From NCBI RefSeq assembly GCF_026341775.1, contig NZ_JAPEOB010000001.1, positions 2,728,001-2,792,000 of the forward strand: a DNA stretch of 64,000 nucleotides, given 5' to 3'. Shown here piece by piece: positions 26,262-35,613 of this stretch. This DNA comes from Streptomyces sp. NBC_00654 (GTDB lineage: Bacteria > Actinomycetota > Actinomycetes > Streptomycetales > Streptomycetaceae). The position numbers and the translations under genes are program-made. Every line of letters starts with the position of its first letter. Position 1 is the stretch's first letter. The notes beneath the pieces are model-generated. The model saw only the letters and a list, made by a program, of their open reading frames with translations, did no database searches and had not been told where the DNA came from.

Positions 26262-26567
26262 TCAGCCCTGCGTGGCGTACGCGAGGAAGGTCGTCCAGGT
26301 GGGGGAGGAGAGGGCGAGCTGCGGGCCCTCGGTGACCTTCGAGTCCCGGACGTGCACGGTGCCGGGGCAGGAGGCGACCTCGACGCAGGAGTCACCGGAC
26401 CCGCCACTGTGGCTGGACTTGTGCCAGTCGGCGGCGACCTCGACGCAGTCGTCGCCGGAACCGCTGCTGTGGCTGGACTTGTGCCAGGAGAGGGCGACCT
26501 CGACGCAGGAGTCGCCGGAGCCGCTGCTGTAACTGCTCTTGAACCAGGCCAGGTCTGTGGTGCTCAT
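26262..26567 (-). CDS. DUF397 protein with triplicated N-terminal half
   Basis: 101 residues. DUF397 normally has one W-x-K-S-S-Y/H-S half and one V-x-V-R-D-S-K half. Here the first half occurs three times with a 20-residue period (WFKSSYSSGSGDSCVEVA, WHKSSHSSGSGDDCVEVA, WHKSSHSGGSGDSCVEVA), followed once by VHVRDSKVTEG and a closing WTTFLAY. DUF397 proteins act with Scr1/AbaA-like regulators in Streptomyces development. Its start overlaps the stop of the regulator gene by four bases, so they are coupled. Confidence 0.9.
   Translation of the reverse strand: MSTTDLAWFKSSYSSGSGDSCVEVALSWHKSSHSSGSGDDCVEVAADWHKSSHSGGSGDSCVEVASCPGTVHVRDSKVTEGPQLALSSPTWTTFLAYATQG
26340..26550 (-). repeat. 60-bp tandem repeat inside the DUF397 gene
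   Basis: Three copies of about 60 bp (core ggcgacctcgacgcag) encode the three W-KSS-S units. Copies are highly similar at the DNA level, indicating recent duplication. Confidence 0.75.
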
Positions 26568-27430
26568 AGCGCTCCTCGCATCTGCCGCAACAGGCTCAGG
26601 GAGTACTCCAGGGAGTGAGCCTGTGACCGCATCCTGGCATATCGCATCAGGTAGATGCTGACCACCTTGGGATCGGACATGAGCTGCCCGCTCTCCTGTC
26701 CCTCGGAGTAGCCGAACCAGCGGTGGTCGGGGGTCTCGCAGAGCTGCATGGGGCCGTGCAAACCCGCGTGGTCATGTCGCACCAGTGGCATCAGCTGAAT
26801 CTCGATGTTGCGCTGCTCGGCCAGGTCGATGAGGTGGTCGATGAGTTCACGGGTGACCGCCAGTCCGCCCGTCTGTCGCCGGAACAGATGCTCCTCGACG
26901 ATGAAGCTGTAGGCGGTGTTGGGCCGCTCGTGCAGCAACCGCTGCCGTTGCGTCCTGGCTGCCAGCTGGGCCTCGATCTGTTCGTCGTCCAGCGGAGGGA
27001 GCTGGTTGACGAACAGCGTCCGGGCGTACGCCTCCGTCTGCAACAGTCCCGGAATCAAACGGCATTCATACGTGTTGAGGCTGAGCGCCTCCGCCTCCAG
27101 CCGCGCCCACACCCGGAACCAGCTGGCCAGCCCCGGACGCCGTGAGAGGTGCTTCGCCGCTGCCCTGATCACGCCGAACGCGTTCAGTACATCTTCCGCC
27201 CGGTCCACGAACGCGGGCGGTGGGAAGCGGCGGCCCTGTTCGATGGAGGCGATGGTCGGCACCGAGTACCGCACCAGCGGCGCGAACTGTTCCTGTGTCA
27301 GCCCGGCTCGCTTCCGGAAGGCCTTGACGACCTCACCGAACGCCTTGAGGCTGTCGGTGGCCTCCGGCTCGCCGCTTCCTCCCGTGGCTCCGCCGGTCAT
27401 TCCACCCGTACCGCCCGCGATGTCCGTCAT
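26564..27430 (-). CDS. Helix-turn-helix regulator, Scr1/DUF5753 type
   Basis: 288 residues. N-terminal XRE-like HTH (FRKRAGLTQEQFAPLVRYSV then IASIEQGRRFPPP) followed by the DUF5753 domain (LEAEALSLNTYECRLIPGLL, LPPLDDEQIEAQLAARTQRQ, YSFIVEEHLFRR, VLRHDHAG type segments). These regulators are found with a DUF397 partner, as here, in whiJ/abaA-like loci that influence antibiotic production and sporulation. Both are translated in the same direction with an ATGA overlap. Confidence 0.92.
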   Translation of the reverse strand: MTDIAGGTGGMTGGATGGSGEPEATDSLKAFGEVVKAFRKRAGLTQEQFAPLVRYSVPTIASIEQGRRFPPPAFVDRAEDVLNAFGVIRAAAKHLSRRPGLASWFRVWARLEAEALSLNTYECRLIPGLLQTEAYARTLFVNQLPPLDDEQIEAQLAARTQRQRLLHERPNTAYSFIVEEHLFRRQTGGLAVTRELIDHLIDLAEQRNIEIQLMPLVRHDHAGLHGPMQLCETPDHRWFGYSEGQESGQLMSDPKVVSIYLMRYARMRSQAHSLEYSLSLLRQMRGAL

Positions 27431-27583
27431 ACCCGTTCACCTCTCGCGCCTGTCCCCAACCGCACCCAACTCGATTGATCCATCGTCACGTTGTGTGACC
27501 CGTACTGTCCACCGTGTGCACCCGTACGCTGACGGAGCGTACGGGTTCCAGAGCTGGGCAGAGCGCGTGACGGGATGTCATGG

Positions 27584-28726
27584 TCACGGGGTTCTGGTCA
27601 GGACGCGCAGGTGTCCGACAAGGGCGTGGACGTCCCGCGCGGCGATGGCCTCGGCGGCCGGATCGGGGGCGGGCCCGGGGGCGCTCTCCGGGCCGCCGGA
27701 GGGGGCGGGGCGGCAGGTGCGGCAGAGGCCGTCGGGGAGGGCTTCGGGGCGGCCGGGCACTCCGCACTCGGTGCACTCGACCATGGTCCGGCGTACCGCT
27801 TCCAGCGCCGGTGCCGGGGAGGCCGGGGAGGTGGTGGCGGCCATGGCGGTCGCGGGCAAGCGGGGCGGCATCTTGTCGTGCAGGCGGCGGCGCACGAAGC
27901 CTCGCGGGACATTGACCACGTCGGGGAGCCCGGAGGTGAGGGCGTGGATGAGGTGATCCGTACTCACGCCTCGCGCCAGCCAGGCGGCGGCCGGTTCCTC
28001 CAGCGCCGCGCAGTCGGCGGCGGAGAGAGCGAGCCGGGGTTCGGTCCGGCCGAGCAGGGCGAGGGCGACGTACGCGGGCGAGGGGGATTCCGGGGCGGGG
28101 AAGTCGGAGTGGGAGGGGGAGAGGGAGGAGCTGGAGGTCGGGGAGTCGGGGGCCGGGGCTTCGGCTGCGGGCGGGGCTTCCCGTGTGGTCGGGGCTTCCC
28201 GCGCGGGAGGGTGCGGCGGCGGCGTCTCGTCGGCCCGTGTTTCCTCGCCCCGTGCTTCCCCGCCCGGCGGCTCCTCGGCCTGTGTTTCCTCGCCCGGCGG
28301 CTCCTCGGCCTGTGTTTCCTCGACCGGCACCCAATGCGGTGGGGGAGCGGCTTCGGGAGCTGCTTCAGGAACCGCCTCGGGGGTGCATTCGGTGGAGAGG
28401 TACGCGGTCCACCACTCGTTGTCGCGGGCGGTGCGGGACCAGAAGGTGCGGAAGACCCAGCGGACCTGCTCGCCCTCACCCACCGGACGCCGGACCCTGC
28501 GCAGGTGGCCCGCGACCGAGAGCGCCGTGAGCGCGGTGCTGACGGCCTGCTGGCCGTAGAAGGGGAGCTGTTTGGCGAGGCTCTTGACGTTCATCGCGGC
28601 GCCGTCCGGCAGCCGGTCGACGAAGGCGGCGATGTAGCGCTCCCGCTCCGGCAGTAACAGGAAGTCATCGGTGCGGCGGGGAGCCTGGCCGGGGGTGGAT
28701 CGCTTGCCGTAACCGGGCTTGGCCAT
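27584..28726 (-). CDS. Winged-helix (MarR-like) regulator-like protein with acidic linker
   Basis: 380 residues from ATG 28726. An N-terminal domain (about 15-100: LPERERYIAAFVDRLPDGAA ... LAKQLPFYGQQAVSTALTAL) is a helix-turn-helix-like unit of a type annotated as MarR-like in Streptomyces. A Glu/Pro/Ala linker with EETQAEEPPG repeats (130-240) follows. The C-terminal end has CTECGVPGRPEALPDGLCRTC, a possible two-pair Cys metal site. Upstream of the Scr1-type regulator on the same strand. DNA binding is inferred. Confidence 0.75.
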   Translation of the reverse strand: MAKPGYGKRSTPGQAPRRTDDFLLLPERERYIAAFVDRLPDGAAMNVKSLAKQLPFYGQQAVSTALTALSVAGHLRRVRRPVGEGEQVRWVFRTFWSRTARDNEWWTAYLSTECTPEAVPEAAPEAAPPPHWVPVEETQAEEPPGEETQAEEPPGGEARGEETRADETPPPHPPAREAPTTREAPPAAEAPAPDSPTSSSSLSPSHSDFPAPESPSPAYVALALLGRTEPRLALSAADCAALEEPAAAWLARGVSTDHLIHALTSGLPDVVNVPRGFVRRRLHDKMPPRLPATAMAATTSPASPAPALEAVRRTMVECTECGVPGRPEALPDGLCRTCRPAPSGGPESAPGPAPDPAAEAIAARDVHALVGHLRVLTRTP

Positions 28727-29320
28727 CGGGTTCACGGGCGAGGATGCGGGCGCGAGCAGCGCGACGCTAAGCTTCTCTGAAGCCACGAGATCAGGTTCCG
28801 ATCTTGGGGTGAGACCCCGGCCCGGTGCGCTAACACCGTGTCGGGGTTGTTTGGTTGTGTCGGCACCGTAAGCAGTCGCGATGAGGCTCCGCAAGTTGGT
28901 CCCGATTAGTCGTACTTGCTCGCCGTGACGGGTGGGGAGGGAGGGTGGTATCTCCCCAACCCCCTTTCTCTTAACCTCGGTTGAAGAAGGGTCTCGAATC
29001 CCGAACCCCGAGTCCCGGCGCCCGGAACCCGGGTCTCAAGCTTCGGGGAAGCGCTGGGATTCGTGCACACGAAAGAGTGAGGGCGTTGTCATGAGTTCCG
29101 TGGCCGAGTCTCGTGGTCCGAGTCTCGTGTCCCGAGCCTCGGAACTTGAGCCGCGAGCCCCGAGCCCCGAGCTTCGGGCCGGTACCCGGCGGGCCACGAC
29201 GCAACCACCGTATGGTTACGGTCTGTTGCGCCTACTGCTCACCCTGCGTACTCGTACGCAGATCTCGCGTACGCCCTGCCGATCTGGTGAGGCGGTACGC
29301 GCCGGCGCCACGCTCGTCGC
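28727..29320. other. 594-bp divergent intergenic region with low-complexity repeats
   Basis: Lies between the winged-helix gene and the ATP-binding protein gene, so it must hold promoters for both. From 28990 to 29185 there are many short, degenerate copies of ccgag(t/c)ctcg-like words (for example gagtctcgtggtccgagtctcg at about 29106). An open frame through it encodes only Ser/Arg/Pro low-complexity sequence and is not counted as a gene. Confidence 0.6.
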
Positions 29321-29782
29321 ATGGAAGCAACCTCCACCACCCCCCACCCGGTGACGGCCCGCGAGTTCACCCAGCGGTTCAGCTCCACTCCGCGAGGCGC
29401 CCGCCTGGCCCGGCGCCTCGCGCTTGAGGCCCTGGACAGCTGGGGCATCCCGTACGCCGGTGACGTATCCGATACCGCGGCCCTGCTGGTCGCCGAGCTG
29501 GCCGCCAACGCCGCGACGCACGGCCGCGTGCCCGGCCGTGACTTCGAGGTGACGCTGACGCTCACCCCGTACGGGCCCGCCCGCAGCACCCTGCGGATCG
29601 AGGTCTCCGACACCCGGGGCGAACACCGTCCACCCGGCCCCGGACACCTCGCGCCGCCCTCGGCCGACGCGGACTCGGGCCGAGGGCTGATCCTGGTCGA
29701 GGCGCTGGCCGACCGGTGGGAGGTGATCGACCGCCTGCCTCCTGGCAAGACGGTCCGCGCGGAACTGGACATGCTGTACTGA
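29321..29782 (+). CDS. RsbW-like ATP-binding protein (anti-sigma-type GHKL ATPase)
   Basis: 153 residues with the small GHKL ATPase fold: N box LLVAELAANAATHG (helix with the conserved Glu/Asn), G1 box VSDTRGEHRPP and G2 box GRGLILVEALADRW. Streptomyces has many such proteins, often next to Scr1/DUF397 pairs, acting as anti-sigma-like kinases or partners. Here the DUF397/regulator locus lies 1.9 kb away on the opposite strand. ATG at 29321 fits the family. Confidence 0.88.
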   Translation: MEATSTTPHPVTAREFTQRFSSTPRGARLARRLALEALDSWGIPYAGDVSDTAALLVAELAANAATHGRVPGRDFEVTLTLTPYGPARSTLRIEVSDTRGEHRPPGPGHLAPPSADADSGRGLILVEALADRWEVIDRLPPGKTVRAELDMLY

Positions 29783-29879
29783 CGCCGTTCCCGGTGGCCC
29801 CTGACCGTGCGGGCCCCGGCGCGCCGCGCCCAGGTGTTCGGGTCGGCACGGACCGGGCCGGTAGCCGGACAATGAACCC

Positions 29880-30500
29880 ATGACGCATGCCCGAGTTCCC
29901 TTCGGCAGGTGGGAGCCCGCCCCCTTGCCCGACGTCGCCGCGAGCTTTTCCGGCCTCAAAGACACGGGATCCCCTTGGTGGGTGGCCGGAGGGCTGGCGA
30001 TCGAGCTCGCGGTGGGCCGTCGGATCCGGGCCCATGGCGACATCGATGTTCTTGTGCTGCGGCGCGACCAGCTCGCGGTTCAGCGGGTTCTGGCCGGATG
30101 GGAATGGTGGGCTGCCGACCCACCGGGGATGCTGCGCCCATGGGCCGCGGGTGAGTACCTGCCTCTCGGTGTTCACGACATCTGGTGCCGGCCCGGACCT
30201 GATGCCCCCTGGCGCATTCAGGTCATGCTCGACGAGGCCTGCGGCGAGGAATGGGTGTCGAGGCGCGACTCCCGGGTACGCAGGCCGCTCGGCGCTCTGG
30301 GGCTGACCTCGGGCGACGGGGTTCCCTTTCTGGCCCCTGAAGTGCAGCTCTACTACAAGGCCGGAACGCCCCGCCCCAAGGACGAGATGGACTTCGACGC
30401 GGCGCTTCCGGTGCTGGTGGAACGGCAGCGGCGGTGGCTCGTGGACGCGATCACCACGACGTACGGATCTCACCCCTGGGCCGAGCGGCTGCTGGGGTGA
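29880..30500 (+). CDS. Nucleotidyltransferase-fold (aminoglycoside adenylyltransferase-like) protein
   Basis: 206 residues. WWVAGGLAIELAVGRRIRAHGDIDVLVLR contains the GG-containing loop and the DxD metal pair (D-I-D) of a nucleotidyltransferase; length and layout resemble AadB/LinB-type adenylyltransferases. FLAPEVQLYYKAGTPRPKD in the C-terminal half is also typical. Could inactivate an aminoglycoside or lincosamide, or modify another small molecule; the target is not predictable. Its last 31 bases overlap the end of the convergent MFS gene. Confidence 0.78.
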   Translation: MTHARVPFGRWEPAPLPDVAASFSGLKDTGSPWWVAGGLAIELAVGRRIRAHGDIDVLVLRRDQLAVQRVLAGWEWWAADPPGMLRPWAAGEYLPLGVHDIWCRPGPDAPWRIQVMLDEACGEEWVSRRDSRVRRPLGALGLTSGDGVPFLAPEVQLYYKAGTPRPKDEMDFDAALPVLVERQRRWLVDAITTTYGSHPWAERLLG

Positions 30501-31804
30501 TCCGAGGGGTGATGCGGCGTCGGCAGCTCCTTCCCCAGCCGTGCGAGCGGTGAGAACGCCATGAACAGCGGCGACAGACACAGCCCGATCGCCGTCAGCA
30601 GCAGGCCGGTGCGCAATCCCCACTCGGAGGCCAGGAAGCCGCCGAGCAGTGAGCCGAGCGGGGTCAGCCCCATCCCGACGAAATCGATCGTCGCCACCAC
30701 CCGTCCCTGCATCCGTATGGGTGTGATCGACTGCCGCACGGCCGTGACCGTGACATCGACCAGCTGGATGAAGACGCCGAACACGAAGTTGACCGCCATG
30801 AGCAGAGGGACCGTGGCGGAAGCCGAACCGCTCAGCGCGGGCACGCACAGCATCACCCCGTCGGCGAGCACGGCCGAGGAGACCAGCACCACGCCGTGGC
30901 CGAACCTCCTGGGCAGTGCGGCGGACAGGACCGAACCCACCACTGCCCCCGGTCCCATCGCCGCGAGCACCAGGCCGACCGCCCCGCCCGACAGGTGCAG
31001 CGTGTGTGACAGGAAGAGCAGATACACCGTCATCAGGCCCGCGAAGGAAAACTGGAAGAGCGCGGAGCACACGCCCACGGATCGCAGCGAGGGGTCGCGG
31101 ACCACGAATCGGAGCCCCTCGCGGATCTGCCGCCAGATGCGGGCGGGGCGCTCGTCGCGGGCGGGGCGCTCGATGTGCTGAGGCGGGGACTCGGCGCACC
31201 GGATGCGCCTGATCGAAAGGAACGACAGAGCGAAGAAGAACGTGCTTGCCGCGACGGCGACCGGCGCCGACAGCAGCGACACCAGGGTTCCGCCGAGGGC
31301 CGGGCCGCCGATCTGCGCCGCGGACCTGCTGCCCTCCAGCGCACTGTTGGCCTGCAACAACCGGTCGCGTTCCACCAGCCGTACGAGAGAGGCCTGGTAG
31401 GCCACATCGAAGAACACCGTGAGCACTCCGACGAGGAACGCGACGACGAGCAGTACCGGCATGCCGAGCAGCACCGGAGAGCCGAGCAGGCCGAGGACAT
31501 GGGCGGCCGGGATGGCGGCGAGCAGCGCCGCCCGCCCGAAGTCGGCCAGCACCATCACCTTGTACGACCGCCAGCGATCCACCCACGCCCCGACGAGGAG
31601 GGAGAGCAGCAGGATCGGCACCTGCTGGGCCGCGCGCAGGGCGCCGAGCTGCCCCGCGTCCGCGTTGAGTGCCACCACGGCGGTCAGCGGCAGCGTGATC
31701 TGAGCGGCTTGCGCCCCGAGCTGTGAGGCGGTCTGGCCCACCCAGAGCCTGCGGAAATCGGCGTCACGCCAGAGGCCGGGGCGAGCAGGAGGAACGGACG
31801 GCAC
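30470..31804 (-). CDS. MFS transporter, DHA/enterobactin-exporter-like
   Basis: 444 residues, 12 hydrophobic segments expected. N-terminal FRRLWVGQTASQLGAQAAQITLPL is typical of MFS exporters of the EntS/MefA group; WVDRWRSYKVMVLAD is the loop 2-3 motif. GTG 31804 was chosen (AAGGGG five bases before); an in-frame extension to about 31882 lacks support. Transports an unknown substrate, perhaps a drug; its 3' end overlaps the nucleotidyltransferase gene on the other strand. Confidence 0.88.
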   Translation of the reverse strand: MPSVPPARPGLWRDADFRRLWVGQTASQLGAQAAQITLPLTAVVALNADAGQLGALRAAQQVPILLLSLLVGAWVDRWRSYKVMVLADFGRAALLAAIPAAHVLGLLGSPVLLGMPVLLVVAFLVGVLTVFFDVAYQASLVRLVERDRLLQANSALEGSRSAAQIGGPALGGTLVSLLSAPVAVAASTFFFALSFLSIRRIRCAESPPQHIERPARDERPARIWRQIREGLRFVVRDPSLRSVGVCSALFQFSFAGLMTVYLLFLSHTLHLSGGAVGLVLAAMGPGAVVGSVLSAALPRRFGHGVVLVSSAVLADGVMLCVPALSGSASATVPLLMAVNFVFGVFIQLVDVTVTAVRQSITPIRMQGRVVATIDFVGMGLTPLGSLLGGFLASEWGLRTGLLLTAIGLCLSPLFMAFSPLARLGKELPTPHHPSDHPSSRSAQG

Positions 31805-32131
31805 GGGAACCCCTTGAGCTGCTGAGAGCTGGACGAAGAAGCCCGCCCGCTCGGCGCTCACGGGGGAAGGGCCCGTGCGCACCGGTATATGTGGGGCGGG
31901 GAAAGGTTCGCTGTGCCGCAGATCAAGGGCAGCACGCGATGACAGGCCGGTCGCGGCCTACAGCGTCAACGCGCGCTCGGGTAACCGGGCAATTCCCGCT
32001 CCTCCGCCTTTCGGCTGCTCCGCCTCTCGGCCTCGCGGCTTCTCGGCTTCTCCGTGTTCATCAGTCACTCGGTGCTGGGGAGGCTAACCGTCAGTCGTCC
32101 GGTGACGGAAGCGGTTATGCGAACGGCGGCT

Positions 32132-32159
32132 CGTCACACGTGCAATTTCACGTGTGACG
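32132..32159 (-). terminator. Perfect 11-bp inverted repeat after the 32-35 kb gene
   Basis: Arms cgtcacacgtg and cacgtgtgacg around the loop caattt, 34 bases past the stop of the minus-strand gene. Most likely its terminator; the intergenic DNA up to 31805 otherwise holds only pyrimidine-rich ctcggcttct words with no gene. Confidence 0.6.
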
Positions 32160-32192
32160 GGCCGCCGTGCCATGGCCCCGGTTGCCCGACGC

Positions 32193-35100
32193 CTACGTCA
32201 GGGGCTCGACCCAGACATTGCGGTAGCGCACCTTGCTGCCGTGGTCCTGGAGGCGGATCGCCCCCGCCGTCGCGGCCTCGGGTGCGCCGCCGCCCGTCGG
32301 ACCGTCGACCGCCACGTCGTCGTGGACCGTCTTGCCGTTCCACACCACGGTGACCCGGGCGTCGGCGGTCTTCCTGCCGTCGGCGTCGAAACGGGCCGCG
32401 CGGAAGGTGATGTCGTACGTCTGCCAGGTCTCCGGCGCCGTCGCGGCGTTGATGTCCGGTGCCTTCTTCGTATAGATCGCCCCGGCCTCGTTGTCGGCCG
32501 GTGTCGTGTCACCGTACGAATCGAGGATCTGGACCTCGTAGCGCTCCTGGAGATACACGCCGCTGTTCGCACGGTTCTGGCCGGTCACGTCCGGCGGGAG
32601 GTTCGGGAGCCAGAACTCGACGTGCGCCGTGAAGTCCTGGAAGCCCTGCTTGGTGCGGATGTCGCCGCCGGAGACCTCCATCGACCCGTCACCGGTCACC
32701 GGCCACTGCGGCGTCCGGCCGTCGGGGTGCTGCCAGGCCGCCTGGCCCGATCCGTCGAACAGGGGGATGCGGGCGCCCTTGTGGTGGACGGTGATCAGGT
32801 CGAGATTGACATGGCCGGTGTCGCCGCTGTCGTACCGGTAGGTGATGGTGTTCCGTCCGGCTCGCAGGCCCAGTGGTTCGGTCCGGGTGGACCAGCTGTC
32901 CCAGTCGACGGTGGACGGCAGGCTCGTCTGCCGGACCCTGGTGCCGTTGACATAGACGCTCACGCTCTTGGTGCCGGTGAAGGGGTTCGGCCCGTTGGAG
33001 TAGCGCAGGCCGACGTCGTACGTTCCCGACTTCGGTGCCTCCACCTCGAAGCCGGCGGTCGCGCCCTCGGCGGCGAACCTGTCGACGAAGCCGCCGCCCG
33101 AGTAGCCGGGGTGGTCGGTGTTGAAGCCCGCACCGCCGTTCAGCGTCGCCTCCTCCGCCTCGTACTGCGTGGCCGGAGGCTGCTTCCCGGGAAGGGAGTT
33201 GAGCGTGTACCACGCCTCCGTGCTCCACAGGGACTCGCCGCTTGCGGAGCTGAAGGGGCGCGGCGAGCGGACGTGCACCACGCGGTTGGACTTCAGGCCG
33301 GGGATGTCCAGGGTGACCTTCCTGCGGTCCGGTGACAGCGTGGCCGACCGTACGGACAGGGTTTCCTCGTCCACCTTCGGGCCGCCGTAGCCGGGCGTCG
33401 GGGCGTAGGTCCACTGGTTGACGCGATAGCTCTCGGCGAGCTTGGCCGCCGTCCCGTCCGACAGCGGCTGGGTGTACTCCAGCTCGAACCCGCCCGGCTT
33501 CGCCCGCATCGCCAGGATGTCGAACGCCTTGTCACCGCTGGGCGAGAGCTTCTGGAGTCCGTAGGTGAGCTTGCCCCTCCTGGCCCCAGTTGCCGCCCGC
33601 GCCCAGGCCGCCCGCGTAGATCGCGCCGTCCGGCCCCATGCTGATCCGGTTCACCCCGGCTTCCAGGCCCTGGGTGAAGCGGAAGACCGCGCCCTGGTAC
33701 TCGCCCTTGACCTTCTCCAGGTACGCGCGCTGGATCCCGCCGTATGTCACATCGCCGAACAGCATCTGCCCGGCGAACCGGCCCTCGGTCAGCTGGAGCG
33801 GGGTACTGGGCGAGTTCGCTATCTCGTTCTGCGGCAGCCACAGCACGGGCTTGGTCACCGGATTCGCGTCGTACGGGCCGTCCGGGTTCGTGTAGTGGTT
33901 GAAGAAGCGGTTCTGCTTGATGTGGAGCAGCTTCGACGAGGGCAGCCAGCCGCCCTGGTTGTCCAGGACGAACATGTCGCCCTTCGGGCCCCAGCCGATG
34001 CCGTTGGGGGTACGCAGGCCACCGGCGATATATGACACCTCACCGGTCTTCCGGTTCACCTTGATCGTGGAGCCCCGGTTCTTCGCGGGCTGTGGATCGG
34101 TGGTCGCGCCGCCGTAGTTGATCGCGACGGACAGGTTCAGATAGAAGAAGCCCTGCCTGTAGAGCAGGCCGAAGGCGAACTCGTGGAAGTTGCCGCCGTA
34201 GGGCCAGGTGGCGACGGTCTTCTGTGCGTCGATGACGTCGTCGCCGTCGGTGTCCGTCAGCTCGGTCAGCTCATGCTTCTGCGACACGTACAGCTTTCCG
34301 TCGACGGCCTTGATGCCCATCGGTTCCTTGAGGCCGCCGATGATCTTCTTGGTGGTCACCTTGCCGGGATCGGTGTTTCCCCGCACATGGTCCAGGAGGT
34401 GGACCTCGCCCTCCGTCTTGGTGCTGCCGCCCCAGGTGGTCACGGCCAGCCGGCCGTCCGGCAGCCAGTCCATCGCGGTGACCTGCGGCTCGAAGCCCGG
34501 GGGACGGAGATCGGTGAGCGCGTAGTCCGGGTGCACGGCGTTGAGCGGCAGCCCGTCGCCCGGCGAATCGAGGACGCCCTCGCACTCCTTGCGGCCCGGC
34601 GCCGTGACCCGTACGACGTCGGCGTCCGTGCTCAGCACCGCGTTCGGGACGACCGCGAAGTCCGAGGTGCCCGGGGGCCGCCACGCCAGGGTGATCTGCT
34701 GGCCGCCGGTGCGGTCGAAGTGGTCGATGCGCAGGGAGTGGTAGCCCGCGTCCAGGGTGACCGTGCCGTCCTTGGGGTCCGCACCGTGCAGACCGTCGTG
34801 ATCGATGACCGGCCTGCCGTCGATCAGCAGCCGTGATCCGTCGTCACTGGTCAGCCGGAAGGTGTACGCACCGGTCTGCGGGACGTTGATGTTGCCGCTC
34901 ACCTGGCTGACGAAGTGGTCCTCGAAGCCGAAGTCCCCCGCCGAACTCCAGTCGACGGTGGGCATCAGCCTGTCGACGTTCGGGGTCTGCCCGGTCTTGA
35001 TGTCGCACAACTTGCCGAGCGGCACCTGCACATCGAAGACACGCAGCGTGACTCCGGGTTCCTGCGGGGGGAGTTCGGCCGTCCGGCCGGGGGGTTCCCC

Positions 35101-35202
35101 GGCAGCTGCGGCGGGCGACGCGGAGAACGCGCCGACCAGGAACGTGGCGACGAGCAGACCCGCCAGACGGGTACGACAGCGTCGGTACAGCCGTGGATTC
35201 AT
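32193..35202 (-). pseudogene. Secreted PA14 / sugar-dehydrogenase-like propeller / CBM6 / DUF1080 protein, frameshifted
   Basis: One gene split by a single extra base. From ATG 35202: signal peptide (GLLVATFLVGAFSASPAAAA), a PA14-like domain (TYTFRLTSDDGSRLLIDGRPV), then a sorbosone/glucose-dehydrogenase-like propeller to about residue 540. The frame breaks at a run of four C at 33574-33577 (GGGG on the coding strand) where three are needed for QEGKLTYGLQKLSP. The second frame then continues with a conserved domain end, a CBM6-like carbohydrate-binding domain (YEAEEATLNGGAGF ... YRYDSGDTGHVNLD) and a DUF1080/3-keto-disaccharide hydrolase-like domain. Probably a wall- or plant-sugar-acting exoprotein. 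Either a true mutation or a sequencing error. Confidence 0.8.
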
Positions 35203-35613
35203 TCTTCCTCCTGGCTCCTCGCGGCGAGGAGCACTCAGCGGCGGTGGGTGCGAGCCACCCGCGCTCCGGGGGAGCGGTGGGTGCGAGCCACCCGCGCCGG
35301 GGGGCGAACGTTCGACTGGAGCGGTTCAGCGGCGCTTTACCTGAGCGAAACTCCGACGGTTGCGCCGGACAGAGTAGGAGGCTTCTGCTCACGCCGTCCA
35401 TGCTTTGTCATCGTTGTGTTCAAAGCCCTTGAGCATGCGGTGAGTTGGCGGTTCGCATCCAAGCGGGACAGTCCTCAGGTGCCGATGCCGTCGGCGCGTC
35501 CTGATGGTGCGGCGGCTACGTCCGGATGGTGCAACACTTCGCTCCGGCCCCGCCCGGCGAACGCTCCGCCGATCCTATGATCGACGCGACTCGAAGAGGA
35601 TGGGGTGTAACTC
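35203..35613. other. Divergent intergenic region with a 24-bp direct repeat
   Basis: 411 bases between the secreted-protein gene and the lipoprotein gene, so it contains both promoters. Two exact 24-base copies of gcggtgggtgcgagccaccc plus gcgc stand at 35241-35264 and 35274-35297, 33 bp apart (about three helical turns). No gene was seen. Confidence 0.55.

Noticed and set aside
24249..26618. 789-codon plus-strand open frame
   Set aside because: Antisense to the GAP1 gene; no start signal and no domain.
28932..29354. 140-codon frame upstream of the ATP-binding protein gene
   Set aside because: Low-complexity Ser/Arg/Pro sequence built from short repeats; overlaps the start of a clear gene in another frame.
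31805..31882. Longer start for the MFS gene
   Set aside because: The extra 26 residues do not fit the MFS N-terminus, and GTG 31804 has a better ribosome-binding site.
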